18,171 bases of DNA. Source: Methanomicrobiales archaeon (GTDB lineage: Archaea > Halobacteriota > Methanomicrobia > Methanomicrobiales > Methanoculleaceae). The translations under genes and the position numbers were made by a program. Of the stretch, positions 7,959 to 15,947 are shown piece by piece. The first letter of the stretch is position 1. Every line of letters begins with the position of its first letter. The notes below the pieces were generated by a model. That model searched no databases. It saw nothing but the letters and a program-made list of their open reading frames with translations, and was not told the DNA's origin. Location: assembly GCA_012797575.1 (NCBI GenBank), contig JAAZOW010000259.1, forward strand, positions 1 to 18,171, read 5' to 3'.

Positions 7959-8160
7959 AATTTTCCTCCATTACCCTCTATGTGCATACAATCTGGAACT
8001 GTGAACTGAACACTAAAAGCATCACTGATTGTGACTGCATGTAACTTTGTGCACGTCCTTGTGGGACAAGAAGATAATAACTTTCTCTAATGATATAAGC
8101 GTTGCTATTTACGTCTCTGAACTGATATATAAACGGAGGTGAATACTTTATATTTGCGAG
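7959..8160 (-). promoter_or_regulatory. mcr operon promoter region and leader
   Basis: AT-rich, no credible gene. Minus-strand TATA candidates are AATATAAA at 8147-8154 (preceded by GCAA, BRE-like), a near-perfect TTTATATA at 8126-8133, and CTTATATC at 8092-8099. Depending on which is used, the mcrB leader would be about 110 to 165 bases long, unusually long beside the fwd leader. Within it are a perfect 5-bp inverted repeat, CTTGT-GGG-ACAAG (8058-8070), an alternative stem GTCC/GGAC (8055-8067) and two AAAGTTA boxes about 35 bases apart (near 8043-8049 and 8078-8084). Motif-based only; the true start site cannot be read from sequence. Confidence 0.55.
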
Positions 8161-8308
8161 TTAACAGCCAACCACACAAGAGAGAAGGTTTATTACTATC
8201 ATGAGAGGATACTACCATAAACGTATTTAGTAACACTTTATGATATGGGTTTGGTGCCGGCATCGCATACTTCCAGCATGCCTTTCACCGCTCGACATGC
8301 GCGGTTAG
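8161..8308. other. Non-coding spacer between fwdC terminator and mcr promoter
   Basis: The remainder of the 360-base gap between fwdC and mcrB. I find no ORF with a ribosome binding site and no tRNA-like fold. It contains AT-rich stretches that could carry upstream promoter elements, a GGCAT/ATGCC inverted repeat with a 14-base loop (near 8259-8282), and ACCGC/GCGGT (8287-8305) close to the T tract after fwdC. Confidence 0.5.
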
Positions 8309-8315
8309 AAAAAAA
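8309..8315 (-). terminator. Oligo-T terminator downstream of fwdC
   Basis: Seven T residues in the minus-strand transcript, three bases after the fwdC stop (TGA at 8319-8321), followed by a weak ACCGC/GCGGT stem. It fits the end of the ten-gene fwd-hdr array. Confidence 0.5.
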
Positions 8316-8318
8316 GGA

Positions 8319-9122
8319 TCAGGGCCTGACCAGCTGGTAGAGCTTACCATAGATCATCTGGCCCTTTCGTTTCCGGTGACGCTCTCCGAGGTCACCTTCG
8401 TAGAGAGCAAATCGTCCTTTTGCCCCATCCACTTCGAGATCGACGTCTTTGCGGTACGCAAATCCAGGCATCATGACATCAATATCTCCAAAGACATAGA
8501 TCTCGCCCTCCACCATCTGGCCGCCAAGGCGGCTCTTTGCATCACCCTTGATGATGATCGTTCCGCCTTCAGCATGGGTGGCCACGTGGACATCGACGTT
8601 GCCGCCGACGACGATCTCGCCGCCGTTCATGAAGGTGCCAAGATCGCTCCCGGCATCCCCCGTAACAACGATCCTTCCGCCGGTCATGCCACGCCAGTCC
8701 CCACGGTATGCGGAGCCGAGATAGTTTCCAGCGTTCCCGTTGATGCGGAGTTCGCCGCCTTTCATACCGGTCCCGGCAAAGGCATCGACGTCTCCGTTGA
8801 CGGTGATCTTGCCTCCCTGCATCCATGCACCGACATACATGTCAGCGTTGCCGTCGATAACGACCTCGCCGGCGGTCATCTTCATGCCGATGTACTTGAC
8901 CCGGGAGAGATCACCTTTGACGATGATCTTCGTCCCCGCTGGGGTCGTCCCTGCCCGACCAGAGATCTCAAAGAAATCTCCAAGCCGGTGCTGCTCCCTC
9001 CCGACATAGACAGGGAGATCAGCGATCTCCCCGGTCGTCTCTGCGAACACATCGGGGCTGATACAGTCAGCCTCGAGGTACAGCTCGGGCTGTTTTATTA
9101 TGGTGAGTGTAACTGTCTCCAT
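8319..9122 (-). CDS. fwdC: Formylmethanofuran dehydrogenase subunit C
   Basis: FwdC/FmdC, 267 residues, a structural subunit of formylmethanofuran dehydrogenase that packs with the FwdA deformylase. From about residue 80 to 225 it shows repeats of roughly 18-20 residues of the type GxxxGxxMxGGxIxVxGD (for example GAWMQGGKITVNGD, GTGMKGGELRINGN, GTFMNGGEIVVGGN). This is the right-handed beta-helix (GXGXG) domain also found at the C-terminus of glutamate synthase alpha. The N-terminal 70 residues are a separate domain. ATG 9120-9122 is preceded by GAGGTGA and lies 12 bases after fwdA. Last gene of the array, followed by a T7 tract. Confidence 0.97.
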   Translation of the reverse strand: METVTLTIIKQPELYLEADCISPDVFAETTGEIADLPVYVGREQHRLGDFFEISGRAGTTPAGTKIIVKGDLSRVKYIGMKMTAGEVVIDGNADMYVGAWMQGGKITVNGDVDAFAGTGMKGGELRINGNAGNYLGSAYRGDWRGMTGGRIVVTGDAGSDLGTFMNGGEIVVGGNVDVHVATHAEGGTIIIKGDAKSRLGGQMVEGEIYVFGDIDVMMPGFAYRKDVDLEVDGAKGRFALYEGDLGERHRKRKGQMIYGKLYQLVRP

Positions 9123-9134
9123 CCTTCTCTCACC

Positions 9135-10844
9135 TCACTGTGTGGCATCAACCTCAATCACGTAGGGATTGGGAACGTAGTGGTGACCGTGAACCTCGTA
9201 GTTGTTCAGGGTGACGGTGTAGTAACGGAGGAACTTCTCCTTGACATCCCGCACCACCTGAGGGTTCTCATGCACCCGGGCGTTCACCCAGAGTGTTCGC
9301 TTATTGCCGTTCGAGACGATCTCATGACCGTTGATGACATGCACCCCGGTCTTGAAGAGGTGCTCTGCATCTCCAAACGCCTTCTCGATATCGTCAGGCA
9401 CGTACGGCTCGTTCGGGTTGAAGTCAAAGACCGCCACATCCGCCGTGAGTCCGGGCGCAAGTCCGCCACAGATGTCGCTGATGCCGAGCGCCTTTGCAGA
9501 ACCCGCACGGGTCATCTGCGCGATCTCATAGAGATCGAGTTCGCGGTCGATGCCGGCGATGTGCGTGGCATCGATGACCTTATCCTTGTGCTTGAAGGCA
9601 TCGAGTTGCTGCTCCCGGGCCTCCTGGCTCATCAGCCACTTCATGATCCGGGGGTAGCGGATAAACGGTCCGGCGTTCGGGTGGTCGGTGGTCATGAAGA
9701 CCCGCATCGGATCCTTCGCAAGCAGCGCGAGTTCGAGACCGATACACCACTGGATGGCACAGACCTTGATGTTCGGGCTGTAGACATACGGTACGACACC
9801 CGCTGCAGTCTCGAGCTCCACATCGGCGTTTGCCCACTTCAGGTGGTTGAGCTCCGTGAGGTGGTGCTCGAACGGCCCGTCGGCGGTCATGGTCGTGGTC
9901 TCATCCAGCGTCACCTGACCCATATCGATGGTGATGTTGTCGTGCGAGTTCACGTAGTCCATGATCTTGTCGGCCTTGGAGTCCATGTTCCCCCAGGAAT
10001 CCCCTCCGTAGGAGTGGAACTGGACATGGGTATGGTGCATCACCTGATCCCGGCCAAACCTGCCCCTCGGCTTGACGCCCTCTGAGAGTTTGAACGTATC
10101 CAGAGTGGTTGTGTAGTTCCCGGGATTCCCGAGGTTATTTGCATGGATGTGCATCGAGTGCGGGAGACCCAGATACTCGTTCGCCTCGATGAGGCCCCGT
10201 ACGATCTGTGCCGGAGTGATATCGAAGTAGGGGACCGGATCGTGGACGTTCTCGCAGTTCAGACCCCAACCCCATGCCTCGGTGCCCCCGGGATTGACGA
10301 CCTTCACCGCGTAGCCCTTCGTGGCTCGAAGAAGCCAGGCGATGTAGGCCGCGGCGTTATCGATCTCATTATTCTTGAGGTATTCGAGTACAAACCAGTT
10401 GTTCCCGAAGACCGGGAACGCGCCCTGGTCAATGATCGGGGTATCCCGCATCTCTTCATGCGTGTGCCGGGCGTAGAGCGGCGGCATAGCCGCTTCCATG
10501 ACGGTGGTATACCCCATGCGGGCGTAGTTGTAACCGGTCCGGATCGTCGTCGGGACCGAGAATCCGCCCTGCATCCGTTCGACGCCACGGCCGGGCCGGG
10601 TATTGAATAGTTTATCTTCCGGTCGGAAATTCCGGCCGATGTTCACCTTCGGTCCGGCGACGTGGGCATGGACGTCGACTCCGCCAGCCATGACGGTCTT
10701 ACCGGTAGCATCGATGACTCTGGGGTTCTTGACTGCATCGGTCTCGACGATCTTATCGCCTTTGATGGCGATATCAGTCACGTCTCCCCGGATCCCGAGC
10801 ACTGGATCGAAGACGAACCCGTTCTTGATGAGATATTCTGTCAT
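9135..10844 (-). CDS. fwdA: Formylmethanofuran dehydrogenase subunit A (amidohydrolase)
   Basis: FwdA/FmdA, 569 residues, the dinuclear-zinc amidohydrolase that condenses formate, delivered through an internal tunnel from FwdB, with methanofuran to give formylmethanofuran. An HxH metal motif is in GGVDVHAHVAG (H59, H61). The probable carboxylated bridging lysine is K181 in GYAVKVVNPGG. Further likely ligands are HIH (232-234), the HHTH cluster (270-273) and D387 in TTDHPNAGPF. The assignment of individual ligands follows the known FwdA structure and is inferred. Length is normal. ATG 10842-10844 lies three bases after the fwdB stop, with GGGGGTG upstream. Confidence 0.98.
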   Translation of the reverse strand: MTEYLIKNGFVFDPVLGIRGDVTDIAIKGDKIVETDAVKNPRVIDATGKTVMAGGVDVHAHVAGPKVNIGRNFRPEDKLFNTRPGRGVERMQGGFSVPTTIRTGYNYARMGYTTVMEAAMPPLYARHTHEEMRDTPIIDQGAFPVFGNNWFVLEYLKNNEIDNAAAYIAWLLRATKGYAVKVVNPGGTEAWGWGLNCENVHDPVPYFDITPAQIVRGLIEANEYLGLPHSMHIHANNLGNPGNYTTTLDTFKLSEGVKPRGRFGRDQVMHHTHVQFHSYGGDSWGNMDSKADKIMDYVNSHDNITIDMGQVTLDETTTMTADGPFEHHLTELNHLKWANADVELETAAGVVPYVYSPNIKVCAIQWCIGLELALLAKDPMRVFMTTDHPNAGPFIRYPRIMKWLMSQEAREQQLDAFKHKDKVIDATHIAGIDRELDLYEIAQMTRAGSAKALGISDICGGLAPGLTADVAVFDFNPNEPYVPDDIEKAFGDAEHLFKTGVHVINGHEIVSNGNKRTLWVNARVHENPQVVRDVKEKFLRYYTVTLNNYEVHGHHYVPNPYVIEVDATQ

Positions 10845-10847
10845 CCT

Positions 10848-12161
10848 TTACACCCCCTTGATCTCTTTGACACGTGCGAGGACGTGTGTGAGGAACTCTT
10901 CATCGGTCATCATGCCCTCAGGGGCGTCCACGACCTTTCGCGTCTCGATCGGCACGTTATCCATCCGGTAGGCGCACCCGCCCACCTCGATGCCCACGAA
11001 GGCGACCGGGACGTGAACCTTGCAGACCTCGGTGGTCGGGGTCTCGTGCGGTTCGACAGCGACCGAAGGAAGGCCGTAGATCTTCTTCACCGAACTGAAG
11101 GGGAAGTGTGCACCAGGATCGCTTCCCAGGACGAAGACTGCATCCACCTCACCCCTGCGGAGCAGGTCGTTGGATGTCGTCTCGCCGGGGTTGTAGCGGG
11201 CAAATCCGCGGGAGAGATCCACAGCGAATGGGAATCCAAACTGCCAGCCCCAGACCTGACCGGAGCCGGTGACGTTGTAGTGACCCCGCATAGGCATAAT
11301 GGCGGCCTTTGTGTACTCATTCAGGTCCCTGGTGACCGCGATGGCGGCATCGATGTTGTGGTTCTTCCCGAGCGACTGGGTCACTCCCATACCGAAGAAG
11401 ATGATCGCAAACCGGCCGCTCTTGAGAGTCTCAGCAACCTCGTAGATCTTCTCTTTCGGGATGCCGGCGACGACATCCGGGAGCTGTTCGCCCTTAAACG
11501 CCACACGAAGCGCATCAAGGAGCTCGTAATCGCGTCCCTGTTCGATCTGCAGATGGACATCCGCAATACGGGCGGTATCAGTGACCCTTGGATCGACGAC
11601 GATCATCTTGCGGCCCGTGTGCCCCTTCCCGGTGAAGAAACCCCTCGGGAAGATCGAGTAGCGCGACATATGCCGCGGATGGGCGTGAGCCGGGTTGCAG
11701 CCCCAGAAGAGGATCCGGTCGGCACGGTTCTTGACCTCGCCGAGCGTGCAGCTCGGGATCCCGATATCCTGGACGGCGATAAGAGATGTCCCGTGGCAGA
11801 CGGTCGCAGTGTTATCCATGACCGCTCCAACATACTCGCCGATCTCAGATCCGACCGCCTGAGCCTCACAGTTCGTTGAACTCCAGCCGTACATCAAGGG
11901 TTTCTTTGCATCGGCAAGCATCTTCGCCGTATACTCGATTGCCTCATCGTACGAGATCTCCTTCCAGGATCCGTCTTCCTGCCGCATGCGGGGTCGGGTG
12001 TGACGATCTTTGGCCTGGGATTGGAGGAACTTCTCGGCACCGATGGCGCACGCGTTATAGACCTCCAGGAGGTTCTTTCCATCTTTACTGACGACGACCT
12101 CGAGATCGTCGCAGAGCGTTCCGCAGAATGGGCAGATTACATCGGTGACTGTCTTTGTCAT
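10848..12161 (-). CDS. fwdB: Formylmethanofuran dehydrogenase subunit B (W/Mo formate dehydrogenase-like)
   Basis: FwdB/FmdB, 437 residues, a molybdopterin oxidoreductase that reduces CO2 to formate at a tungsten or molybdenum bis-pterin centre. An N-terminal [4Fe-4S] site is formed by C10, C13, C17 and C38 (CPFCGTLC then YNAC). The metal-ligating active-site residue is C122 in DNTATVCHGTS; a normal Cys codon is present, so this is not the selenocysteine variant of some methanogens. Pterin-binding stretches include FWGCNPAHAHPRH and VLGSDPGAHFP. The FwdB chain is short because its dinucleotide-binding C-domain is supplied by FwdD. ATG 12159-12161 overlaps the fwdD stop by four bases. Whether W or Mo is used cannot be told. 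Confidence 0.97.
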   Translation of the reverse strand: MTKTVTDVICPFCGTLCDDLEVVVSKDGKNLLEVYNACAIGAEKFLQSQAKDRHTRPRMRQEDGSWKEISYDEAIEYTAKMLADAKKPLMYGWSSTNCEAQAVGSEIGEYVGAVMDNTATVCHGTSLIAVQDIGIPSCTLGEVKNRADRILFWGCNPAHAHPRHMSRYSIFPRGFFTGKGHTGRKMIVVDPRVTDTARIADVHLQIEQGRDYELLDALRVAFKGEQLPDVVAGIPKEKIYEVAETLKSGRFAIIFFGMGVTQSLGKNHNIDAAIAVTRDLNEYTKAAIMPMRGHYNVTGSGQVWGWQFGFPFAVDLSRGFARYNPGETTSNDLLRRGEVDAVFVLGSDPGAHFPFSSVKKIYGLPSVAVEPHETPTTEVCKVHVPVAFVGIEVGGCAYRMDNVPIETRKVVDAPEGMMTDEEFLTHVLARVKEIKGV

Positions 12162-12559
12162 GCCAGTTCACCCCTGCACCCTTTGCGCACCAGTTCAAGC
12201 GAGCTAAAAACGGGTTCGTTCTTGGCTATTTCCACCTCGACGGGAGTGCCCTTGAACGTAGGCATCCCGGTCGAGTAGGTGTTCGGGTTGATCACCATAT
12301 TTGCCCAGGGACCCATCGGTATGTATGCTACACCGGGATGGGGACCCTGGGTTGCCTCGACCGCCTTAACAATGACACTGCCGTACTTGCTGGTGACACG
12401 TACGTTTGTATTGCGGAAAGCTCCAAGCTTCTTAAAGTCCGCCGGGTCGAGCTCGATGATCCCGCAGGCATCGGTGTAGGCGGGTCTTGCTTTCCCCGCC
12501 TCCATCGATACCCCCTGCTGGATCGACCGACCCGTGATCAAGTTTACTCTGATTGCCAT
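12158..12559 (-). CDS. fwdD: Formylmethanofuran dehydrogenase subunit D
   Basis: FwdD/FmdD, 133 residues, the molybdopterin-dinucleotide-binding domain that completes FwdB and corresponds to the C-terminal domain of formate dehydrogenase alpha. It opens with MAIRVNLITGRSIQQG, followed by KARPAYTDACGIIELDPADF and the beta-barrel stretch VRVTSKYGSVIVKA; GVAYIPMGPWANMVI is the likely cofactor-contacting loop. GGGGATGA precedes ATG 12557-12559. There is a 29-base gap after mvhD, the widest inside the array. It overlaps fwdB by four bases (ATGA), consistent with equimolar synthesis of the two halves. Confidence 0.96.
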   Translation of the reverse strand: MAIRVNLITGRSIQQGVSMEAGKARPAYTDACGIIELDPADFKKLGAFRNTNVRVTSKYGSVIVKAVEATQGPHPGVAYIPMGPWANMVINPNTYSTGMPTFKGTPVEVEIAKNEPVFSSLELVRKGCRGELA

Positions 12560-12588
12560 TATTATTCATCCCCTGTCTATATTGGTAT

Positions 12589-13014
12589 TTATCTGGCAGA
12601 TTCACCGAGCGGGCTTGGGCCGAGCTCGGTGACGGTCTTGACGACGTCTTCCATGACCGTAGCCCATTTTGCACCCTCAGATGCAGAGACGAAGGTCATC
12701 CTGAGGCGTTTGTCCTCAAGGCCGATATTTTTGAGGACACTCTTTAAGAGGAACATCCTCTTGGCTGCCTTATAGTTGCCCTCAAGGTAGTGGCAGTCAC
12801 CAAAGTGGCAGCCAGAGACCAGCACACCGTCCGCTCCATCCTGAAACGCCTTCATGATGAAGAGCGGGTCGATCCGGCCCGTGCACATCACACGGATGGC
12901 ACGGATGTCGGGCGGGTACTGGGTACGGGCGCTGCCAGCAAGGTCTGCACCTGCATATGAGCACCAGTTGCAGATGATCGCTACAATCTTTGGTTTCCAG
13001 TTCTCGTCTGCCAT
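12589..13014 (-). CDS. mvhD: MvhD, [2Fe-2S] electron-transfer subunit linking hydrogenase/formate dehydrogenase to HdrA
   Basis: MvhD, 141 residues, a small cytosolic [2Fe-2S] protein that passes electrons from a partner dehydrogenase to the FAD of HdrA. Five conserved cysteines are seen: C15 and C18 (CNWCSYAGAD), C44 (VMCTGRID), C69 and C74 (SGCHFGDCHY). Its start abuts the hdrA stop directly, with GGAGGTGA upstream, so it is clearly part of the hdr module. The hydrogenase genes mvhG and mvhA that usually follow it are absent; fwdD comes next instead. The partner must be encoded elsewhere, plausibly F420-dependent formate dehydrogenase FdhAB as in Methanospirillum. Confidence 0.96.
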   Translation of the reverse strand: MADENWKPKIVAIICNWCSYAGADLAGSARTQYPPDIRAIRVMCTGRIDPLFIMKAFQDGADGVLVSGCHFGDCHYLEGNYKAAKRMFLLKSVLKNIGLEDKRLRMTFVSASEGAKWATVMEDVVKTVTELGPSPLGESAR

Positions 13015-15036
13015 TTACTGTTCACCTCCAAGCAGGAATGCATCAATCTGTGCTACGATCTGCGGTGTTGTAAAGTGCTGCATCCAGATCGCACCGCCGG
13101 GACAGAACCCGCCGCAGGTGCCACAACCCTTACACTTGGCCTCGGTGACGTGCATGACCGTGCGGCCATCCTTCTCGATGAGCGAGAGGGCCTGGTAGGG
13201 GCAGAGGTTGATGCACATTCCACATCCGGCACAGATATCCTCAAGACAGACAGCGAAGTAGGGTTCAAGCTCCACCTCACCCCGATGGATCGGGATGGAT
13301 GCTGCGGATGCTGCACCCTCCGCCTGGGCGACCGTGTCAGGAATGTCCTTCGGTCCCTGGCAGACGCCGGCAAGGTAGACACCAGCAGTGGTTGTACCAC
13401 AGGGGTTCAGCTTCGGATGGGCCTCAAGGAGCCAGCCATCCTGCGAGCAGGAGACACCAAAGAGCCTCCGGGTCGCCTCGGTCTGGGCGGAGGGCTGGAC
13501 GGCTGCCGCGAGCACGACCATATCGACTTCCATATCGATGGGCCTGCCGAGGAGCGTATCCTCTGCATTGACATGGAGGTTCTTGGTCACCGGGTCTTCC
13601 AGGATATTTGCAACCCTGCCGCGGATGAACTTTGCACCCTCATCCTGGATGCGATAGTAGAACTCCTCATACATCTTACCGAAGGACCGGATGTCCATAT
13701 AGAAGATGTAGGGCACCGCACCCGGGATCTTCTCGATGATCTGGTGGGCGTGCTTGAGAGAGTACATGCAACAGAACCGCGAGCAGTAAGGCTTACCGAC
13801 GCCGGTATTGTCACGGGACCCTGCGCAGAGGACAAATGCGATCTTCTTCGGGACTGCTCCGTCGCTTGGCCGGATGAGATGGCCGCCGGTTGGACCGGAT
13901 GCGCAGATCAGGCGCTCGAACTCAAGGCTCGTGATGACGTTGTCGTAGTTCTTGTAACCCCATTCATGCTTCTCCTCAATCGGGAAGATGTCATATCCCG
14001 TAGCGAGGATGATGCTGCCGACCTTGACAGTCTCAAACTCGTCCACCGCATTGAGGTCGATCGCCTTCTTATCCCCGCATATATCAACGCAGAGGTTGCA
14101 CTTGACGCAGGAGTCGAAGTCGATGGTGTAGAGCAACGGAGAGACCTGCGGGTGGTAGACATAGATCGCCTTCATCGGCGCCATACCGAGCTCGAAGGGG
14201 TTTGGCCTGATGACAGGGCAGACATCTTCACAGTCACCACACCCGTTACAACCGCCGCCGACGAATCCGCGGGCTTCTGCCTCCTCAGTGGTGAGGACGC
14301 CGCGCGCCTTCTTCCGGAGGGTCACATCGAAGTTGCCGATGTAGCCCTCGACAGCCTCCACCTCGGTGTAGGTGAGGAGTTCGATGTTCTCGTTGCGAGC
14401 GACATCCACCATCTTCGGTGTCAGGATACACTGCGAACAGTCCAGCGTCGGGAAAGTCTTGTCGAGCTGGGACATCCTGCCGCCGATGGAGGGCTCTTTC
14501 TCGATGAGGTAGGTCTTGATCCCTGCATTCGCAAGGTCGAGCGCAGCCTGCATGCCACCGACACCACCGCCGACGACCATCGCCGCCTGTTCCACGGGGA
14601 CACTCTTTGGAATGAGATCCTCGAGGAGGGACGCCTTTGCTACAGCGATTCGGACTGCGTCCTTTGCCTTCTCGGTGGCCTCTTCGGGCTGGTGCATGTG
14701 CACCCACGAGTTCTGCTCGCGGATGTTTGCCATCTCGAACCTGAAGGGGTTTAAGCCACCCAACTTGGTTGCGCCACGGAACGTGGGCTCGTGCAGGCGG
14801 GGCGAACAGGCCGCCACGACAACTCCGGTGAGTTTGTGCTCCTCGATGGCCTCAACGACTTTATTCTGGCCGGGAGTCGAGCACATGTACTGGTAGTCAT
14901 CAGCGATGGCGACATTGGGGAGTGTCTTTGCATACTCCATCACCGCCTTGATATCGATCGAGCCCGCGATATTGGTGCCGCAGTGGCACACAAAAACGCC
15001 AATTTTTGGCTCTTCTTTCTTTTTGAGTTCTGCCAT
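13015..15036 (-). CDS. hdrA: Heterodisulfide reductase subunit A (electron-bifurcating flavoprotein)
   Basis: HdrA, 673 residues, the FAD-containing hub of the bifurcating heterodisulfide reductase. It splits electron pairs between CoM-S-S-CoB (through HdrBC) and ferredoxin or a polyferredoxin. Seen in order: N-terminal domain with VCHCGTNIAG; dinucleotide motif VVGGGVGGMQAALDLANAG; CSQC near 200; an inserted ferredoxin domain with CNGCGDCEDVCP and CVKCNLCVDICG; the C-x13-C-x3-CC cluster site (LCAGSR to YCSRFCC, about 404-423); and a C-terminal two-cluster ferredoxin (CAGCGMCINLCP, CKGCGTCGGFCP). The start is ATG 15034-15036, six bases after GAGGTG. A GTG three codons upstream is part of that binding site. 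Confidence 0.97.
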   Translation of the reverse strand: MAELKKKEEPKIGVFVCHCGTNIAGSIDIKAVMEYAKTLPNVAIADDYQYMCSTPGQNKVVEAIEEHKLTGVVVAACSPRLHEPTFRGATKLGGLNPFRFEMANIREQNSWVHMHQPEEATEKAKDAVRIAVAKASLLEDLIPKSVPVEQAAMVVGGGVGGMQAALDLANAGIKTYLIEKEPSIGGRMSQLDKTFPTLDCSQCILTPKMVDVARNENIELLTYTEVEAVEGYIGNFDVTLRKKARGVLTTEEAEARGFVGGGCNGCGDCEDVCPVIRPNPFELGMAPMKAIYVYHPQVSPLLYTIDFDSCVKCNLCVDICGDKKAIDLNAVDEFETVKVGSIILATGYDIFPIEEKHEWGYKNYDNVITSLEFERLICASGPTGGHLIRPSDGAVPKKIAFVLCAGSRDNTGVGKPYCSRFCCMYSLKHAHQIIEKIPGAVPYIFYMDIRSFGKMYEEFYYRIQDEGAKFIRGRVANILEDPVTKNLHVNAEDTLLGRPIDMEVDMVVLAAAVQPSAQTEATRRLFGVSCSQDGWLLEAHPKLNPCGTTTAGVYLAGVCQGPKDIPDTVAQAEGAASAASIPIHRGEVELEPYFAVCLEDICAGCGMCINLCPYQALSLIEKDGRTVMHVTEAKCKGCGTCGGFCPGGAIWMQHFTTPQIVAQIDAFLLGGEQ

Positions 15037-15042
15037 ATCTTG

Positions 15043-15048
15043 CACCTC
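15043..15048 (-). promoter_or_regulatory. Ribosome binding site deciding the hdrA start
   Basis: GAGGTG on the minus strand overlaps the hdrB stop codon and lies six bases before ATG 15034-15036. It contains the GTG at 15043-15045 that would otherwise look like an upstream start, so the ATG is the real one. Confidence 0.75.
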
Positions 15049-15943
15049 ACAGGATCTTCTTCAGGAATGGCTCAACGTTGACAGCATGGAGGTCAAGTGC
15101 AAGCTCATCCGGACTCATGCCCTGTGCCAGACCCAGGAGCTCGTTGTAGTGCAGTACCGGGAGTCCCCAGGTGATGCCAAACTTATCCTCGATCTCGATC
15201 TGTCCTCTGTCATACTGGAGCTGGCAGAATGGACAGACCTCGGTCAGCGCATCAGCACCGACTTCCTGCAGGTTGATCATCTTCTCGTTCGTAATATCCA
15301 GCGAATGCACCAGGTCAAACCCACGGACACCGCCGCCGGCACCACAGCACAGCATCTTGTTGCGGTACTGGACCGGTTCGGCTCCGAGGGCCTCGACGAG
15401 TTCTTCTATCCACATCGGGTTCTCGGTGTCCCCAAAATGTCGCTCTTTGCCGGGCTTCATCAGGTGGCAACCGTAGTGAACGGCTATCTTCACACCGGAC
15501 AGAGGGCGCGTGACGCTATCCGCGATCTTCTTCAGGCCCACTATCTTCGGATCGTAGTAGAGCTCGGCGAGGTGCCAGACGTCGATGGTTCCCTTGAACT
15601 CCATATCGATCTCTTTGAGAACCTCGTTCACTCCATCGCGGAGTTCATCGTTGTGTTTCAGTTTCTCGTTGACTTCGTAGATCGATTTGTAGCACCCGTT
15701 GCAGATCAGGGTGATATCCACGCCCATCTGCTCGGCGAGCACGACGTTTCGGGCTGCCATCGCATACCAGATGTTTAAGTCGATCGCGCCGAATGCGCCC
15801 GGTGCCGGGCAGCAGCTTGCACCCTTCAGGGGCAAGAGCTCGATGCCGACTTTCTCACTGGTCTTGATGGCTGACGCCTCGATGCCGGGGTATCGGTTCG
15901 GGGCGATGCACCCGAGGAAGAATGCATACTTGTGGTTACTCAT
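15047..15943 (-). CDS. hdrB: Heterodisulfide reductase subunit B
   Basis: HdrB, 298 residues, holds the two noncubane [4Fe-4S] clusters where CoM-S-S-CoB is cleaved to CoM-SH and CoB-SH. Two CCG domains supply ten cysteines: C12, C44, C45, C81, C84 and C159, C199, C200, C237, C240, the same spacing as in the M. thermolithotrophicus structure. Characteristic stretches are FFLGCIAPNRYPG, CCPAPGAFG, LCCGAGGGVRGFD and CPFCQLQYDRGQ. ATG 15941-15943 yields the usual N-terminus; an in-frame extension of 17 codons upstream lies within hdrC and is Arg/Ser-rich shadow. A purine-rich GGAGGGAGAG precedes the start, and hdrA follows after 10 bases. Confidence 0.97.
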   Translation of the reverse strand: MSNHKYAFFLGCIAPNRYPGIEASAIKTSEKVGIELLPLKGASCCPAPGAFGAIDLNIWYAMAARNVVLAEQMGVDITLICNGCYKSIYEVNEKLKHNDELRDGVNEVLKEIDMEFKGTIDVWHLAELYYDPKIVGLKKIADSVTRPLSGVKIAVHYGCHLMKPGKERHFGDTENPMWIEELVEALGAEPVQYRNKMLCCGAGGGVRGFDLVHSLDITNEKMINLQEVGADALTEVCPFCQLQYDRGQIEIEDKFGITWGLPVLHYNELLGLAQGMSPDELALDLHAVNVEPFLKKIL

Positions 15944-15947
15944 GGTT

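Noticed and set aside
8126..8205. Plus-strand GGAGGTGA near 8135 with a possible 16-codon TTG-started frame
   Set aside because: No ATG follows, the frame is tiny, and the plus-strand reading of the TATA box (8126-8133) would start transcription downstream of the binding site.
7959..8318. Possible tRNA or small RNA gene in the largest gap
   Set aside because: No cloverleaf, no T-loop GTTCRA box and no strong long stem; only short inverted repeats.
8376..10085. 569-codon plus-strand open frame opposite fwdC and fwdA
   Set aside because: Spans two well-identified minus-strand genes and their junction, has no ribosome binding site and no recognisable domain.
13075..14754. 559-codon plus-strand open frame opposite hdrA
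   Set aside because: Exact antisense of a clear hdrA. The translation is Asp/Val/Leu/Arg-rich with no family resemblance, a by-product of high GC and codon bias.
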